From: CAYNRG01 sp964399545
GTDB taxonomy: Bacteria; Bacillota_I; Bacilli_A; Erysipelotrichales; Erysipelotrichaceae
Assembly (NCBI GenBank): GCA_964399545.1
Contig: CAYNRG010000007.1
Location: 13,978 to 77,977, forward strand
DNA length: 64,000 nucleotides
Direction of reading: 5' to 3'
Position numbers and translations under genes: made by a program. The notes under the pieces are model-generated. The model did not search any database, was not told the DNA's origin, and was given only the letters and a program-made list of their open reading frames with translations. Each line of letters opens with the position of its first letter. Position 1 is the first letter of the stretch. Shown one piece after another: positions 8,301 through 17,010 of the stretch.

Positions 8301-10284
8301 ACTGCTCTTGAATGGCTTTAAGGTTTATCTCTAGTTCTTCACAGACTTTACTTTTATGCTCCATCATCATCTTCATCTGTTCTTGATGCTGTTGTTCTAA
8401 CTCTGCTTTTCTTCTTTCCAAATCTTTTTGTAACTCTTTACTTTTTTCCTCATACTTATTTGAATACACTAAGATGTTCTGTTGGTGTAAAGTTTCGAGT
8501 TCGCTTCGATCTTGTTGCAAAGATTGGAGTGCTTGATGATGATTTTTCAACAAAGTTTCTTTTTCAGATTGTAAATTAAACACTTTCTCTTCTTTTGCTT
8601 TAAGCTCTTCTTGCTTATTAATTAGTTCCATTTGATGAAGATGCAACTGTTGCTGTGTTTTTTGACGATATTCTTCCTTTTCTTGATTATCTTTTTCAAT
8701 AAAAGCCTCAAATTGCCGCCTTACCTCTTGAACAATGTTTTGTTGGTTTTGTAAGTTTTTCTCACTTTCTTTTACTTTTAGTGAAATCTCCTCTTTTTTC
8801 TCCGAAAACTCTTTTTCTATTTCTTGTAACTTCAGTCTAAGATTCTCTTGATTTCTTAAAAATTCTTCATGGAGCATTTTCGTTTCACTCTCATGATTTT
8901 TTTCTTGTTGTTGTCGTTCTGCTTGTAAAACAAGAATTTCTTCTTGCACTTTATTAATCTCTTCTACATGTTGATTCTTAAAATCAATATTTTTTTCTTC
9001 AATCCTCTGTTTTTCTAAAAAGAATTTTTCTTCCTCTCGATGCAATTGACTACGCTTAAGCTGAATTTCATTTTTTATCTTTTGATCCTGCTGCCGAGAC
9101 AGCTTGGCATACTCATCATGCATTTGATTTAACGTTTTCTTGAACTCTTCCTCAGTTTGTTGTAAAGCAGTTGCCAATTCTTGTTCATATTCCTTTAATT
9201 CTTGTGCATTTTTACTAATCCACAATTCCATATCTCTTTTTTCTTCTTCACGAATATTTTTAAAACGATCCAAGTCTTCATGATACAAATTCTCTTCATT
9301 AGCTAACTGTTGGCTCAATGCATCAATTTTCTGGATATACTTTGTAACTTCTTGATTTAATATATTTGTTTTATTTTGATATTCTTTTTCTAAAAACTTC
9401 AATTCCTCTTGTGCTTGGCGATTTGCTTCTTTCAATTTTCTGTTTAATTGCTTTTCTTCTACCTGTAAATCACGAAGAATTTGGCGTCGTTGTTTCAATA
9501 AAATCTCATTTTCTTCAACATGTTGATTATATTCCTCTTGAATTTTATTTTCTTTAGCTGTAATAGATAGCCGTTGCTCTTCTAAATTTTTTCGATATTC
9601 TTCTTGTAGCTCTTGAATTTTTTGAACAGAGTGGTCATATTCTAACTTTCCTTCATCTACCAAATTAGCCAATTTCTTTCTTTCTTGATCTACTTGTTGA
9701 TGCAATTCTACAGCGTACAAATCATACTCTTTCCATTGTTGTTCCAACTTTTGCTTATTAGCAAGGTAGGTTTTCTGAATTTCCTCTTGAATATCTTCCT
9801 GTTCTTTTGCAGACTCTTGCTCTTTCAATTCATGCTTTTTTTCAAAATCTGAATTCATTGAAAATAGCGCCTCTTTTTGAGCCAACTCTTTTTCAGTTAT
9901 TTTCTTTTGATACCTTTTTTTCAATTGTTCTTTCTTACTTTGAGCATCTTTATCCACTACCTTCTTTGATTTGGTGTGCTTTTCTTTTTCAAAATTACTT
10001 GAATTTTCTAATTTTTCGCGCTGATCATGTACTTTTTCAATGTCATGAACTTTTTTTGCTTGCTCTTCTTTCAGTTCCGATTTTTTCAATTCAATATCAT
10101 CTCGAGTGGATTGCAAGGTTAAGCTTTGCTCTTTCGAAGCACGATCAGATAATATTTGAGAATGTTCAATTTTATCCTTTAACTCGCGAATATTCTTCTT
10201 TTTCTCTTGAATCTTTTCTTCAATTTGATGAGGTTTTAATCCTTCACTCTCATCTTGTTGGTTAAAAAAATTAAATCTAATCAT
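5377..10284 (-). CDS. Giant coiled-coil protein, unknown function
   Basis: About 1635 residues, almost entirely charged heptad-rich sequence (E, K, Q, L, R). I see one proline (near residue 18), about ten glycines and two cysteines, so it should form a continuous rod; at 0.15 nm per residue this would be roughly 240 nm. There is no ATPase head, signal peptide or membrane span, so it is not an SMC, Rad50 or surface protein. Both ends break the pattern: N-terminus MIRFNFFNQQ and a basic-hydrophobic C-terminus FFKKMNFLKKQRKK, possible membrane or partner contacts. I chose the ATG at 10284, 9 bp after AGGAG, over a GTG two codons upstream that is too close. A filament-forming or scaffold role is inference. 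Confidence 0.8.
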   Translation of the reverse strand: MIRFNFFNQQDESEGLKPHQIEEKIQEKKKNIRELKDKIEHSQILSDRASKEQSLTLQSTRDDIELKKSELKEEQAKKVHDIEKVHDQREKLENSSNFEKEKHTKSKKVVDKDAQSKKEQLKKRYQKKITEKELAQKEALFSMNSDFEKKHELKEQESAKEQEDIQEEIQKTYLANKQKLEQQWKEYDLYAVELHQQVDQERKKLANLVDEGKLEYDHSVQKIQELQEEYRKNLEEQRLSITAKENKIQEEYNQHVEENEILLKQRRQILRDLQVEEKQLNRKLKEANRQAQEELKFLEKEYQNKTNILNQEVTKYIQKIDALSQQLANEENLYHEDLDRFKNIREEEKRDMELWISKNAQELKEYEQELATALQQTEEEFKKTLNQMHDEYAKLSRQQDQKIKNEIQLKRSQLHREEEKFFLEKQRIEEKNIDFKNQHVEEINKVQEEILVLQAERQQQEKNHESETKMLHEEFLRNQENLRLKLQEIEKEFSEKKEEISLKVKESEKNLQNQQNIVQEVRRQFEAFIEKDNQEKEEYRQKTQQQLHLHQMELINKQEELKAKEEKVFNLQSEKETLLKNHHQALQSLQQDRSELETLHQQNILVYSNKYEEKSKELQKDLERRKAELEQQHQEQMKMMMEHKSKVCEELEINLKAIQEQFSKEKMELLAIVEAEKEQAELEKRKEFEKQENLRKIQEFEKEKNREKLKNEKNHLQSKLAELEQSIETVRSQIVENEERFKDEITKRIAEEKNEVFLLEKEKKELEDKISQVRISMENEKSEFTKKSSRLVEKHLMTMAEFEEKIDQKKLEIVKEEEVVEQLFSQYQENEQEEAEKLEKFKQELSEELKQQQEAIELVVLKLEDQQAVRKSSIETEYELSRKNLKMKLDREISAIQEKVQKEEETLLAEKKVLEEEYQRVIDENRWAKEKYEKETQNLIEEQEASLKQWEKEKEALALKYEEKEKKVEARKQKIYQLSEEKIEELRRDFERQLMELTQAKEEVESKERLVRKNLEIQEDQFKRTLEKMRLDFERKETERKKEIQHYEQIITTLDEKLDATRGFCSSQQEEYEEELKKLKHQQEMVENQRKNLISTRDERFKNQLDKVKEEMNLALQQFIDQQEAEIRESVKQNDSILKKYYEDAEAYREQLEKQISDKHEEKQQLVETFEQNLQKEKETFEEKIKMLEEKEKLQEEIRIQEQERMEKEWSNHFMQIEQEIRQIEENAEITQSQIQEEMNEKIGELNQQRLELEASVDGVKNEILGLESSLKERKLELEDKVKQLEIQTNLSVSSLDKEIQEKEMAIVTLQEKIVADVQDYEEKRILEESQLRTLVENKEKVLIEEKARVSSAMEKQKKIYNKLLMKKQQTLESEKRKQNVLLEKELRRIENEKSKHGEKFEMTLDELDSLIKKEQEEFEKQMEAQQARNEEYLQEYQKNQKNKEEQYKLEIGNLQKESQDQAEKMRKHQEDLKKVQDEEIEHQKSHYQEMVKKAEEDIQLLQTRFKELNDQRNQRRRESESFIEDQENQAILLSYERKVAERKKYLEELEERKQKVYLQREDKLKAENEKLREMIQGNQRLLGELDEALIYEKEQFEIFEKELNNQRLAQKELEINEKNTFFKKMNFLKKQRKK

Positions 10285-10328
10285 ATGCACTCACTCCTCT
10301 ATTCCATCTTATCCTTTAATTATAATAT

Positions 10329-10360
10329 AAAAGCCCCTTTAAAACAATAAAGGGGCTTTT
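10329..10360 (-). terminator. Terminator after the sortase gene
   Basis: Perfect 12-bp inverted repeat (AAAAGCCCCTTT, 8-nt loop, AAAGGGGCTTTT) flanked by A and T tracts, so it could work in both directions. It separates the sortase gene from the coiled-coil gene. A TATAAT-like sequence directly downstream (minus strand, near fwd 10320-10327) may serve the coiled-coil gene. Confidence 0.85.
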
Positions 10361-10381
10361 AATTTCACAAATTATTTTATG

Positions 10382-11158
10382 CTAGTTTGAAATAGGTGTT
10401 CTTGAAATTTCTTTCGCGATAACAATCAGTCTTAAATCCGAACGATTTCTAACACATGTCTGTAAAGTAATCCATTTATCTTCAATCGTTAACTCTTCAT
10501 CAATCGTATAGAATGACTTTTTATCTACCGTTGCCATATACTTATCGAAATATTCTTGATTAGCATTTGTATGTTCATCTTGAATCTCTGTATCAAAATT
10601 CGTATAAAAATACCTTAAATCTGCATTTCCCATTTCATAAAAGAAGACTCTCGCTATTCTATACTCTCTAATTTCATCTTCAACGATTAGTTTTACGATT
10701 TGATTTTCTTCGTAATTTTCTTCATCTCTTAACTCATGCAATGGGCCGAATACTCGTGTTTCATCAGCATATACATAATGTCCATAAATTACAAGATTTT
10801 GATCATCTAAGCTATTCCGATAGTCCATGAAAGCTGCACCATTTGAATTTTTATATAAATCCCATGATAAATCTAAGTATTTATCATTATCTCCTGCTTG
10901 AACTACCCTTTGCTCAACAAGTCCACTATCAAACACTAATTCTCCTATATATTCTTTATTAATTTCTTTCTTTTCTGCAAAAGATAATTGATCATTTGCA
11001 CCTTCTACATAATTTTCATCTATCTCAGGAGTTTGAGTTACCTCTAGTGTATCATCTTGTTTTGATTTTGGTAAAGTATCTACCAATAATGTTCCTGCTA
11101 CAACTAAAGATGCCAAAATTCCTAGCGCAATTGCTATATATACTAGCTTTTTCTTCAT
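10382..11158 (-). CDS. Class B sortase
   Basis: 258 residues with an N-terminal membrane anchor (about 5-27) and an extracellular transpeptidase domain. The catalytic triad is visible: His127 in IYGHY, Cys235 in TLQTC and Arg243 in DLRLIVIAK. The TLxTC motif, length and arrangement fit class B sortases, which attach proteins to peptidoglycan. The frame is open 7 codons further upstream, but that stretch encodes the GGAGG site 8 bp before the ATG at 11158, so I start there. No substrate with a sorting signal and no pilin gene is in the window, so it is an orphan. It is monocistronic, between its own promoter and a strong terminator. Confidence 0.9.
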   Translation of the reverse strand: MKKKLVYIAIALGILASLVVAGTLLVDTLPKSKQDDTLEVTQTPEIDENYVEGANDQLSFAEKKEINKEYIGELVFDSGLVEQRVVQAGDNDKYLDLSWDLYKNSNGAAFMDYRNSLDDQNLVIYGHYVYADETRVFGPLHELRDEENYEENQIVKLIVEDEIREYRIARVFFYEMGNADLRYFYTNFDTEIQDEHTNANQEYFDKYMATVDKKSFYTIDEELTIEDKWITLQTCVRNRSDLRLIVIAKEISRTPISN

Positions 11159-11181
11159 GTTATTTCCTCCAAACTTCATTC

Positions 11182-11210
11182 ATAATATCACTTTTTTGAA
11201 CTTCATTCAA
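11182..11210 (-). promoter_or_regulatory. Promoter of the sortase gene
   Basis: TTGAAT (fwd 11205-11210), 17-bp spacer, TATTAT (fwd 11182-11187), about 25 bp before the sortase ATG. Both boxes have one mismatch to consensus. Confidence 0.6.
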
Positions 11211-11230
11211 TTGATTTACAACATTCTAAT

Positions 11231-11269
11231 AGTTTTAGCCCTATCAATTTCTAATCTTTAGCTAAAACT
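11231..11269. repeat. Inverted repeat downstream of polC
   Basis: Perfect 9-bp arms AGTTTTAGC and GCTAAAACT with a 21-nt loop in the short gap between the polC stop and the sortase promoter. On the minus strand it lacks a following T run, so it is a poor intrinsic terminator. It may stabilise the 3' end of the polC mRNA. Confidence 0.35.
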
Positions 11270-11292
11270 CTCTTCTTGTTAAGTTTTTTAAC

Positions 11293-14200
11293 TTACTCAA
11301 ACAAAGACATTTGATTTTCTTCTTGAAGACCTTCTAATGTTCCGAGTAAATCTAATTTTTTTAACAAAGAGTGAGAACACAGGGTTCTTCCTTGTAAATC
11401 CTGCTTTGATAAAAATTCACCTTTTTTCCTAGCTTCTACAATTGACTTGGCCACATTTTCCCCTAGTCCATCTACTGTGATAAATGGTGGAATAATTACC
11501 TTTAAGTTATCTTTCTCTACTCTAAACTCTGTAGCTTCTGATTTATAGAGATCAATATTCCCTATTTTATATCCTCGTGCATATAGTTCTAAACAAACTT
11601 CAAGGCAGTTATATACCGCTTCTTCTTTTTTACTTACTGTATGCTTTGTTTCGTAATTATTTCTCCTTACACGAATATCTTCCATACGTGCCTTTATAGA
11701 TTCAATGCCTTTTGTCATTGTCTCAATTTCATAAGCGTCACATCGTAAAGAAAAATAAGAAATATAGTACCAATGAGGATGATGTACTTTAAACCAAGCA
11801 ATTCGGATAGCCATAATTACATAAGCAACAGCATGGGCCTTAGGGAACATATACTTGATTTTTTTACAACTATCAATATACCAACTTGGAACTTGATGCT
11901 CCATCATTGCCGTTTCCCAAGCTTCAGTCAATCCTTTTCCTTTACGAACACTTTCCATAATAGTAAAAGCCAATTTAGGATCTAAATTTTTATTCAATAA
12001 ATAGGTCATAATATCATCTCGACATCCTATAACTTCTTGTAAAGGAAGCCCTTGTTTAACCATAGGTTCTGCATTATTTAACCAAACATCCGTTCCATGA
12101 GATAGCCCTGAAATAATAATTAAGTCACTAAAGCAAGTCGGTTTTGTAATTTCTAAAATTCCACGCACAAAATTCGTTCCAAATTCTGGAATCCCTAGCG
12201 CTCCTGTCTTCTCAGAAAAATGTTTTGTATCAGCATTTAGCGCATCAACTGTTGAAAATAAACTCATAACTTTTTCATCATTCATAGGAATTGTTCTAGG
12301 ATCAATGCCAGAAATTGTCTGTAGTAGTCGCATGGCAGTTGGATCAACATGTCCTAAAATATCAAATTTAAGGACATTATCATGAATATCATGGAAGTCA
12401 AAGTGTGTTGTTTTCCATGTTGATGAAGGGTCATTAGCCGGAAATTGAACAGGTGTAAAATCTGTAACTTCCATATCATGAGGTATTACGATAATTCCTC
12501 CTGGATGCTGTCCTGTTGTCCTTTTTACTCCTGTACACCCTAAAGCTAGCCTTTCTTTCTGAATCCTTTTCATCGGAGGTAAATTCATTTCCTCACAATA
12601 TCCTGTCACATAACCAAAAGCAGTTTTTTCTTGAACGGTTCCAATTGTTCCAGCTCTAAAAACATGCTCTTCACCAAATACTTCTTTTGTGAATAAATGT
12701 GCTTTTTCTTGATATTCTCCAGAAAAGTTTAAATCAATATCTGGAACTTTATCTCCTTCAAAACCTAAAAATGTTTCAAACGGAATATTTTGCCCTTCTC
12801 CACGCATCGTAGATTGACATTCCGGGCATTCTTTTGAAGGTAAATCAAAACCTGAAGAAATCACCTTTGCATCCACAAATTCATTATATTGACATGTTGG
12901 ACAAATATAATGCGGTTCTAATGGATTAACTTCGGTAATTCCACTCATTGTAGCCGCAAAAGAGGAACCTACAGATCCCCTTGAACCCACAAGATATCCA
13001 TCATCATTACTTCTCTTTACTAATAAATGGGAAATGTAATAGATTACTCCATATCCATTCCCAATGATACTATTCAATTCTTTTTCTAATCGTTGTTCCA
13101 CAATTTCTGGCAAAATTTCACCATATGTGCTATGTGCTGTCTCATAGCAAATAGATCGAAGTTTTTCATCTGCTCCTTCAACCATCGGTGGATATAGTCC
13201 CTTGGGAACTGGTAAGCATTGTTCAATTTGATTCGCTATCATTTGCGAGTTATCTACAACAAGTTCTTTAATTAATTTGTCATTCTCTAACCAAGAAAAA
13301 CTATTCATCATCTCAATTGTAGTCCGAAAGTGTTGCTCAGGTGTCTTCATAGCTAACCTTACTTCTTCTTTGTATGAGTATAAAGGATGCCGTACACCAC
13401 CTACCCCCTGTGTTTGGATATAAATATCACGATATATTTTTTCTTCGGGATCACAATAATGAACATCACCCGTTGCAACAACAATTTTACCTAAAGCTTT
13501 TGCAGTCTTTATAATTCTCTGAAAAACTAAAATTAATCGTTCTTTGTTAGGGACTGTCCCTTTTTGAACTAAGTACAGCACATTTTCTAATGGTTGTACC
13601 TCAATGTAATCATAGAAATTCATTGCTTTCTCTAGTTCGTGCTGCCCCTTGTTTAAAGCAGCCTCAAACACTTCTCCATTGGAACAAGCAGACCCGATAA
13701 GTAAATTTTCTCGATACTGATCTACATCTTCTCTAAAAATTCGGGGTTCTGCCAGAAATTCACTACCTCTGCTTCGAAAAACGGCTAAAGTTTTTGTGTT
13801 TGATTTTGTTACTAATTCATAAATTGCTTTTAACCCCTTTTGATTTTTAGCAAGAATACACAGATGTGAACTTCGAGCTTTTACAAAAGCTTGACTATCT
13901 TGAAGTTTTTGTAAATCTATTAAGCTTTTCGCTCCTTTTTCTTTAGATTCTGCTAACATCGCAATAAATACATCTGCTAAAACATTCGCATCATAATCAG
14001 CGCGATGAGCTACTTCTTCATCATAAGGAATTCTATACAGACGAGCGATATTCCCTAACCGATACGTTCGTCTATCTGTATGTAGTGCTCGTGCTAAATC
14101 AAGCGTATCAATCACTGCATTCTCTAAAGCAGGTTTCCCCAATCGATTCAATTCTTCATTTAAAAACCCCATATCAAATCTAGCATTATGAGCCACTAAA

Positions 14201-15621
14201 ACTCGATTTCCTAACCACTCTACCAATTCATCTGCAACTTCAGAGAATGGTTTTGCATCTTCCAACATTTCATTATCAATTCCTGTTAATTTTTGCGTAA
14301 AAGCGCTAATTCTTTCCGGTGGCTTGATAAAAAATTGCTTTCTTTCTACCACCGTTTGATTCACAATATGTACAGCACCAAATTCAATCGCATAATCAAA
14401 ATGCGCAGATAACCCCGTTGTTTCTAAGTCAAAAGCGATATATTCACAATCATTAAGCAGTTCTTCATTTGGATTATCTACAATAGTTAAAACTGGATTA
14501 ACCAAATTCATTTCTACACCATAAATCATTTTAAATTTTGCATCAGGATCCTTCTTCAAAATTGACTGTACTGCTGCCTGTGCTTTAGGAAAAGATTGCA
14601 CAGCCATATGATCAGTAATCGCAAATGAATTATGCCCCCAACGATAGGCTTGTTGAATATAAGCTTGAATATCACTAACTCCATCCATTTCTGAAATTGT
14701 AGAATGACTATGTAATTCCACTCGCTTTTCTGTTGCTTTATCTTCTCTGAAAATAGCATCCAAAACCAAAATTTCGGATGGTTTCCCAATTAATTCTTGT
14801 TCATAACTATCTTCCACAATTGAGCCAAAAAAGCGAATCATATCCCCTTCTTTCACTTCTTTCATCTTCTCCAATGGAAGTTTTTTTGTTTCAAAGCGCT
14901 TAATTGTTATAGCATCTTCTGCATCATAAACAGATATCGTTTGAATTGTGTTACCAGTTCGAGTTTCTTTGTAATCTACTTTCATTACTTTGGCATCAAA
15001 TTGAATTTGATCCACTTCATTCTCTATATCCTTCAATTGAATTTTAGGATAGTCTACTTTTTTCACTCTATTATAAGAACCTTTTTTTATAGTTGACTCT
15101 GCTGGTTTTTCTGGAATCGCAGAGGGTGGCAATACAATATCTTCAACCTTATTTACAATTTCTCTCAAACTTACTTCTATCGAATCAAAATAAATTCCTA
15201 TCGCTTGAAAAAGTTCCAAAATTCGGCCTTCAACTTTTTTAGCCCGCTCTAATTCTGAGTCATTAGAAAAATAAACCTTCAATTCACTGTCATAAATTGT
15301 AGGTATCTTATCTTTAAATACAAGAAGATCCTCTTCTTTCTCCGAGAAGTAAGTAAAATATTTCTGAACTTCTTTGCTATCTACTAGTTTCTTTTCACAC
15401 CTCACATGTATAATGCAATCAGCTAAAATTGCAGAAAAATATTGTTGGAGTGCTTGAAAAATATCAAAGGGTAATGCCTCCTTTGATTTCAATTGGATTT
15501 CTAAGCAATCTTTACTTTTATAATACCGAGCATCTTCAATTTCTACTTCTTTAAAATAGGCATTGCATTTCTCATTCATTGATTTTTGCTGAAAAAGTTT
15601 TGATAAATTCAATTCTCCCAT
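11293..15621 (-). CDS. polC: DNA polymerase III alpha subunit, PolC type
   Basis: About 1442 residues, the normal size for Gram-positive PolC, the replicative polymerase. Domain order: N-terminal region and OB fold (about 190-310); PHP domain starting VELHSHSTISEMDG; an inserted DEDD proofreading exonuclease (AFDLETTGLSAHFDYAIEFG); a zinc-binding cluster (ICPTCQ and KECPECQ); a palm with the catalytic PDIDLNFSGEYQ; the fingers and (HhH)2 region. The frame opens 5 codons earlier at an ATG overlapping the previous stop, but AGGAG lies 7 bp before the ATG at 15621, giving MGELNLSKLF. It is the last gene of the recG-rnc-nfn group. Confidence 0.97.
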   Translation of the reverse strand: MGELNLSKLFQQKSMNEKCNAYFKEVEIEDARYYKSKDCLEIQLKSKEALPFDIFQALQQYFSAILADCIIHVRCEKKLVDSKEVQKYFTYFSEKEEDLLVFKDKIPTIYDSELKVYFSNDSELERAKKVEGRILELFQAIGIYFDSIEVSLREIVNKVEDIVLPPSAIPEKPAESTIKKGSYNRVKKVDYPKIQLKDIENEVDQIQFDAKVMKVDYKETRTGNTIQTISVYDAEDAITIKRFETKKLPLEKMKEVKEGDMIRFFGSIVEDSYEQELIGKPSEILVLDAIFREDKATEKRVELHSHSTISEMDGVSDIQAYIQQAYRWGHNSFAITDHMAVQSFPKAQAAVQSILKKDPDAKFKMIYGVEMNLVNPVLTIVDNPNEELLNDCEYIAFDLETTGLSAHFDYAIEFGAVHIVNQTVVERKQFFIKPPERISAFTQKLTGIDNEMLEDAKPFSEVADELVEWLGNRVLVAHNARFDMGFLNEELNRLGKPALENAVIDTLDLARALHTDRRTYRLGNIARLYRIPYDEEVAHRADYDANVLADVFIAMLAESKEKGAKSLIDLQKLQDSQAFVKARSSHLCILAKNQKGLKAIYELVTKSNTKTLAVFRSRGSEFLAEPRIFREDVDQYRENLLIGSACSNGEVFEAALNKGQHELEKAMNFYDYIEVQPLENVLYLVQKGTVPNKERLILVFQRIIKTAKALGKIVVATGDVHYCDPEEKIYRDIYIQTQGVGGVRHPLYSYKEEVRLAMKTPEQHFRTTIEMMNSFSWLENDKLIKELVVDNSQMIANQIEQCLPVPKGLYPPMVEGADEKLRSICYETAHSTYGEILPEIVEQRLEKELNSIIGNGYGVIYYISHLLVKRSNDDGYLVGSRGSVGSSFAATMSGITEVNPLEPHYICPTCQYNEFVDAKVISSGFDLPSKECPECQSTMRGEGQNIPFETFLGFEGDKVPDIDLNFSGEYQEKAHLFTKEVFGEEHVFRAGTIGTVQEKTAFGYVTGYCEEMNLPPMKRIQKERLALGCTGVKRTTGQHPGGIIVIPHDMEVTDFTPVQFPANDPSSTWKTTHFDFHDIHDNVLKFDILGHVDPTAMRLLQTISGIDPRTIPMNDEKVMSLFSTVDALNADTKHFSEKTGALGIPEFGTNFVRGILEITKPTCFSDLIIISGLSHGTDVWLNNAEPMVKQGLPLQEVIGCRDDIMTYLLNKNLDPKLAFTIMESVRKGKGLTEAWETAMMEHQVPSWYIDSCKKIKYMFPKAHAVAYVIMAIRIAWFKVHHPHWYYISYFSLRCDAYEIETMTKGIESIKARMEDIRVRRNNYETKHTVSKKEEAVYNCLEVCLELYARGYKIGNIDLYKSEATEFRVEKDNLKVIIPPFITVDGLGENVAKSIVEARKKGEFLSKQDLQGRTLCSHSLLKKLDLLGTLEGLQEENQMSLFE

Positions 15622-15636
15622 TATATTACTCCTCAT

Positions 15637-17010
15637 CTACATTGGTTTTGTCAAATATTCCTTAATACTCCTTGCGGCTTTTTTCCCCGCCTCCATCGCT
15701 AAGATGACTGTCGCAGCTCCACTTACAACATCTCCTCCCGCATACACTTGAGGAATGGATGTTTCTTGATTTCCATCTACAATCAAGCAACCCCATTTAT
15801 TTGTCTTCAACTCTGTCTCAGTTTGTTTTAATAAAGGATTCGGAATTGTTCCAATAGCCATAATAACACAGTCACAATCAATTATAAAATCGGATCCTTC
15901 AATCTCCACGACCCCTTGACGACCATTAGAATCAGACTCGATTTTCTTCATTTGAATACATGTAATTTGAGAAACTCTCCCCTGATTATCAGGAATAATG
16001 TTAATTGGGTTGGTTAGAAAGCGAAAATTCACCCCTTCTTCCATAGCATGCTCAATTTCTTCTTTTCTTGCTGGCATTTCATCAAGAGAACGTCGGTAAA
16101 CTAAAGTAACCTCTCCTCCCAATCGTTTTGCACATCGCGCCGCATCCATCGCAACATTTCCACCTCCAACTACAACCGTATGTTGCGCTTTCATTATTGG
16201 AGTATCAAATTCACTACTATAGGCCTTCATTAAATTGCAGCGAGTTAAATACTCATTCGCACTGACTACTCCTACAGCATTTTCATGTGGTATATTCATA
16301 AACCGTGGCAATCCTGCTCCAGTCCCGATAAAAATAGCTTGATATCCCTCGTGTTTCAAATCTTGTAATGATTTTAATCGCCCAATAATCTGATTTTTTT
16401 CAAATTGAACACCTATTTCTTTTAATGTATTCATTTCTCGTTGAACAATAGATTTAGGTAATCGAAATTCTGGAATACCATAACTTAAAACACCACCAAA
16501 CTCGTGCAACGCTTCAAAAATAGTAACCTCAAATCCTTCTATAGCACAATCTCTTGCACATGATAGTCCTGCAGGACCACTTCCCACAACTGCTACTTTG
16601 ATACCGTTTAATTGTGGTGAAATAAGAGAAGCTACACCAGTATCTCCTACAAATCTTTCTAAGTTCCCAATCGCAACGGATTCTCCCTTTATGCCCCTAA
16701 TACACAGTTTTTCACATTGTTTCTCTTGCGGACAAACACGGCCACAAATACTTGGAAAATTATTAGTCACTTTAATTTCCTCTAGTGCTTGATCCACATC
16801 CCCATTTACAAGGCATTGAATAAAATTAGGAATTCTAACATTCACGGGGCATCCATCCATACATGGCTTAGTAGGACAATTTAAACAACGTTTTGCCTCT
16901 TCAACTGCTTCTTCTAGGGTATACCCTAATCCAACTTCTTGAAAATTTGAATTTCTAATTTTAGGATCTTGCATTGTCATTTTTGTTTTCTCTTTTTTTA
17001 AATTAACCAC
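15637..17010 (-). CDS. FAD/NADPH-binding subunit of NfnAB-type oxidoreductase (annotated as glutamate synthase small chain)
   Basis: 457 residues. The N-terminus has an Fe-S cluster domain (CLNCPTKPCMDGCP and CGRVCPQEKQCEKLC), followed by two Rossmann folds: FAD site VAVVGSGPAGLSCARD near 140 and NADPH site VVVGGGNVAMDAARCAKR near 280. The family includes GltD-like small chains and NfnB. No large glutamate synthase subunit is nearby, but an NfnA-type partner overlaps it by 8 bp, so an electron-bifurcating NADH-dependent ferredoxin:NADP oxidoreductase is the better call. Start is a GTG 7 bp after AAGGAG inside nfnA; an ATG ten codons later has no clear site. Confidence 0.85.
   Translation of the reverse strand: MVNLKKEKTKMTMQDPKIRNSNFQEVGLGYTLEEAVEEAKRCLNCPTKPCMDGCPVNVRIPNFIQCLVNGDVDQALEEIKVTNNFPSICGRVCPQEKQCEKLCIRGIKGESVAIGNLERFVGDTGVASLISPQLNGIKVAVVGSGPAGLSCARDCAIEGFEVTIFEALHEFGGVLSYGIPEFRLPKSIVQREMNTLKEIGVQFEKNQIIGRLKSLQDLKHEGYQAIFIGTGAGLPRFMNIPHENAVGVVSANEYLTRCNLMKAYSSEFDTPIMKAQHTVVVGGGNVAMDAARCAKRLGGEVTLVYRRSLDEMPARKEEIEHAMEEGVNFRFLTNPINIIPDNQGRVSQITCIQMKKIESDSNGRQGVVEIEGSDFIIDCDCVIMAIGTIPNPLLKQTETELKTNKWGCLIVDGNQETSIPQVYAGGDVVSGAATVILAMEAGKKAARSIKEYLTKPM

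Noticed and set aside
5772..10265. Several plus-strand ORFs opposite the coiled-coil gene
   Set aside because: They are mirror frames of GAA/AAG/CAA-rich codons, lack ribosome binding sites and read as hydrophobic F/L-rich nonsense. The minus-strand coiled-coil frame is continuous and well started.
5377..10284. SMC or Rad50-type protein as the identity of the coiled-coil gene
   Set aside because: No Walker A, Walker B, signature or hinge is visible in the sequence; the tips are too short to form ATPase heads.
14556..14789. Minus-strand 77-codon ORF inside polC
   Set aside because: It lies in a shifted frame within the intact polC gene, without its own ribosome binding site.
15637..17010. 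Glutamate synthase small subunit as functional name
   Set aside because: No large GltB chain is adjacent and the upstream overlapping partner is an NfnA-type reductase, so I prefer the NfnB assignment although databases may name it gltA/gltD.
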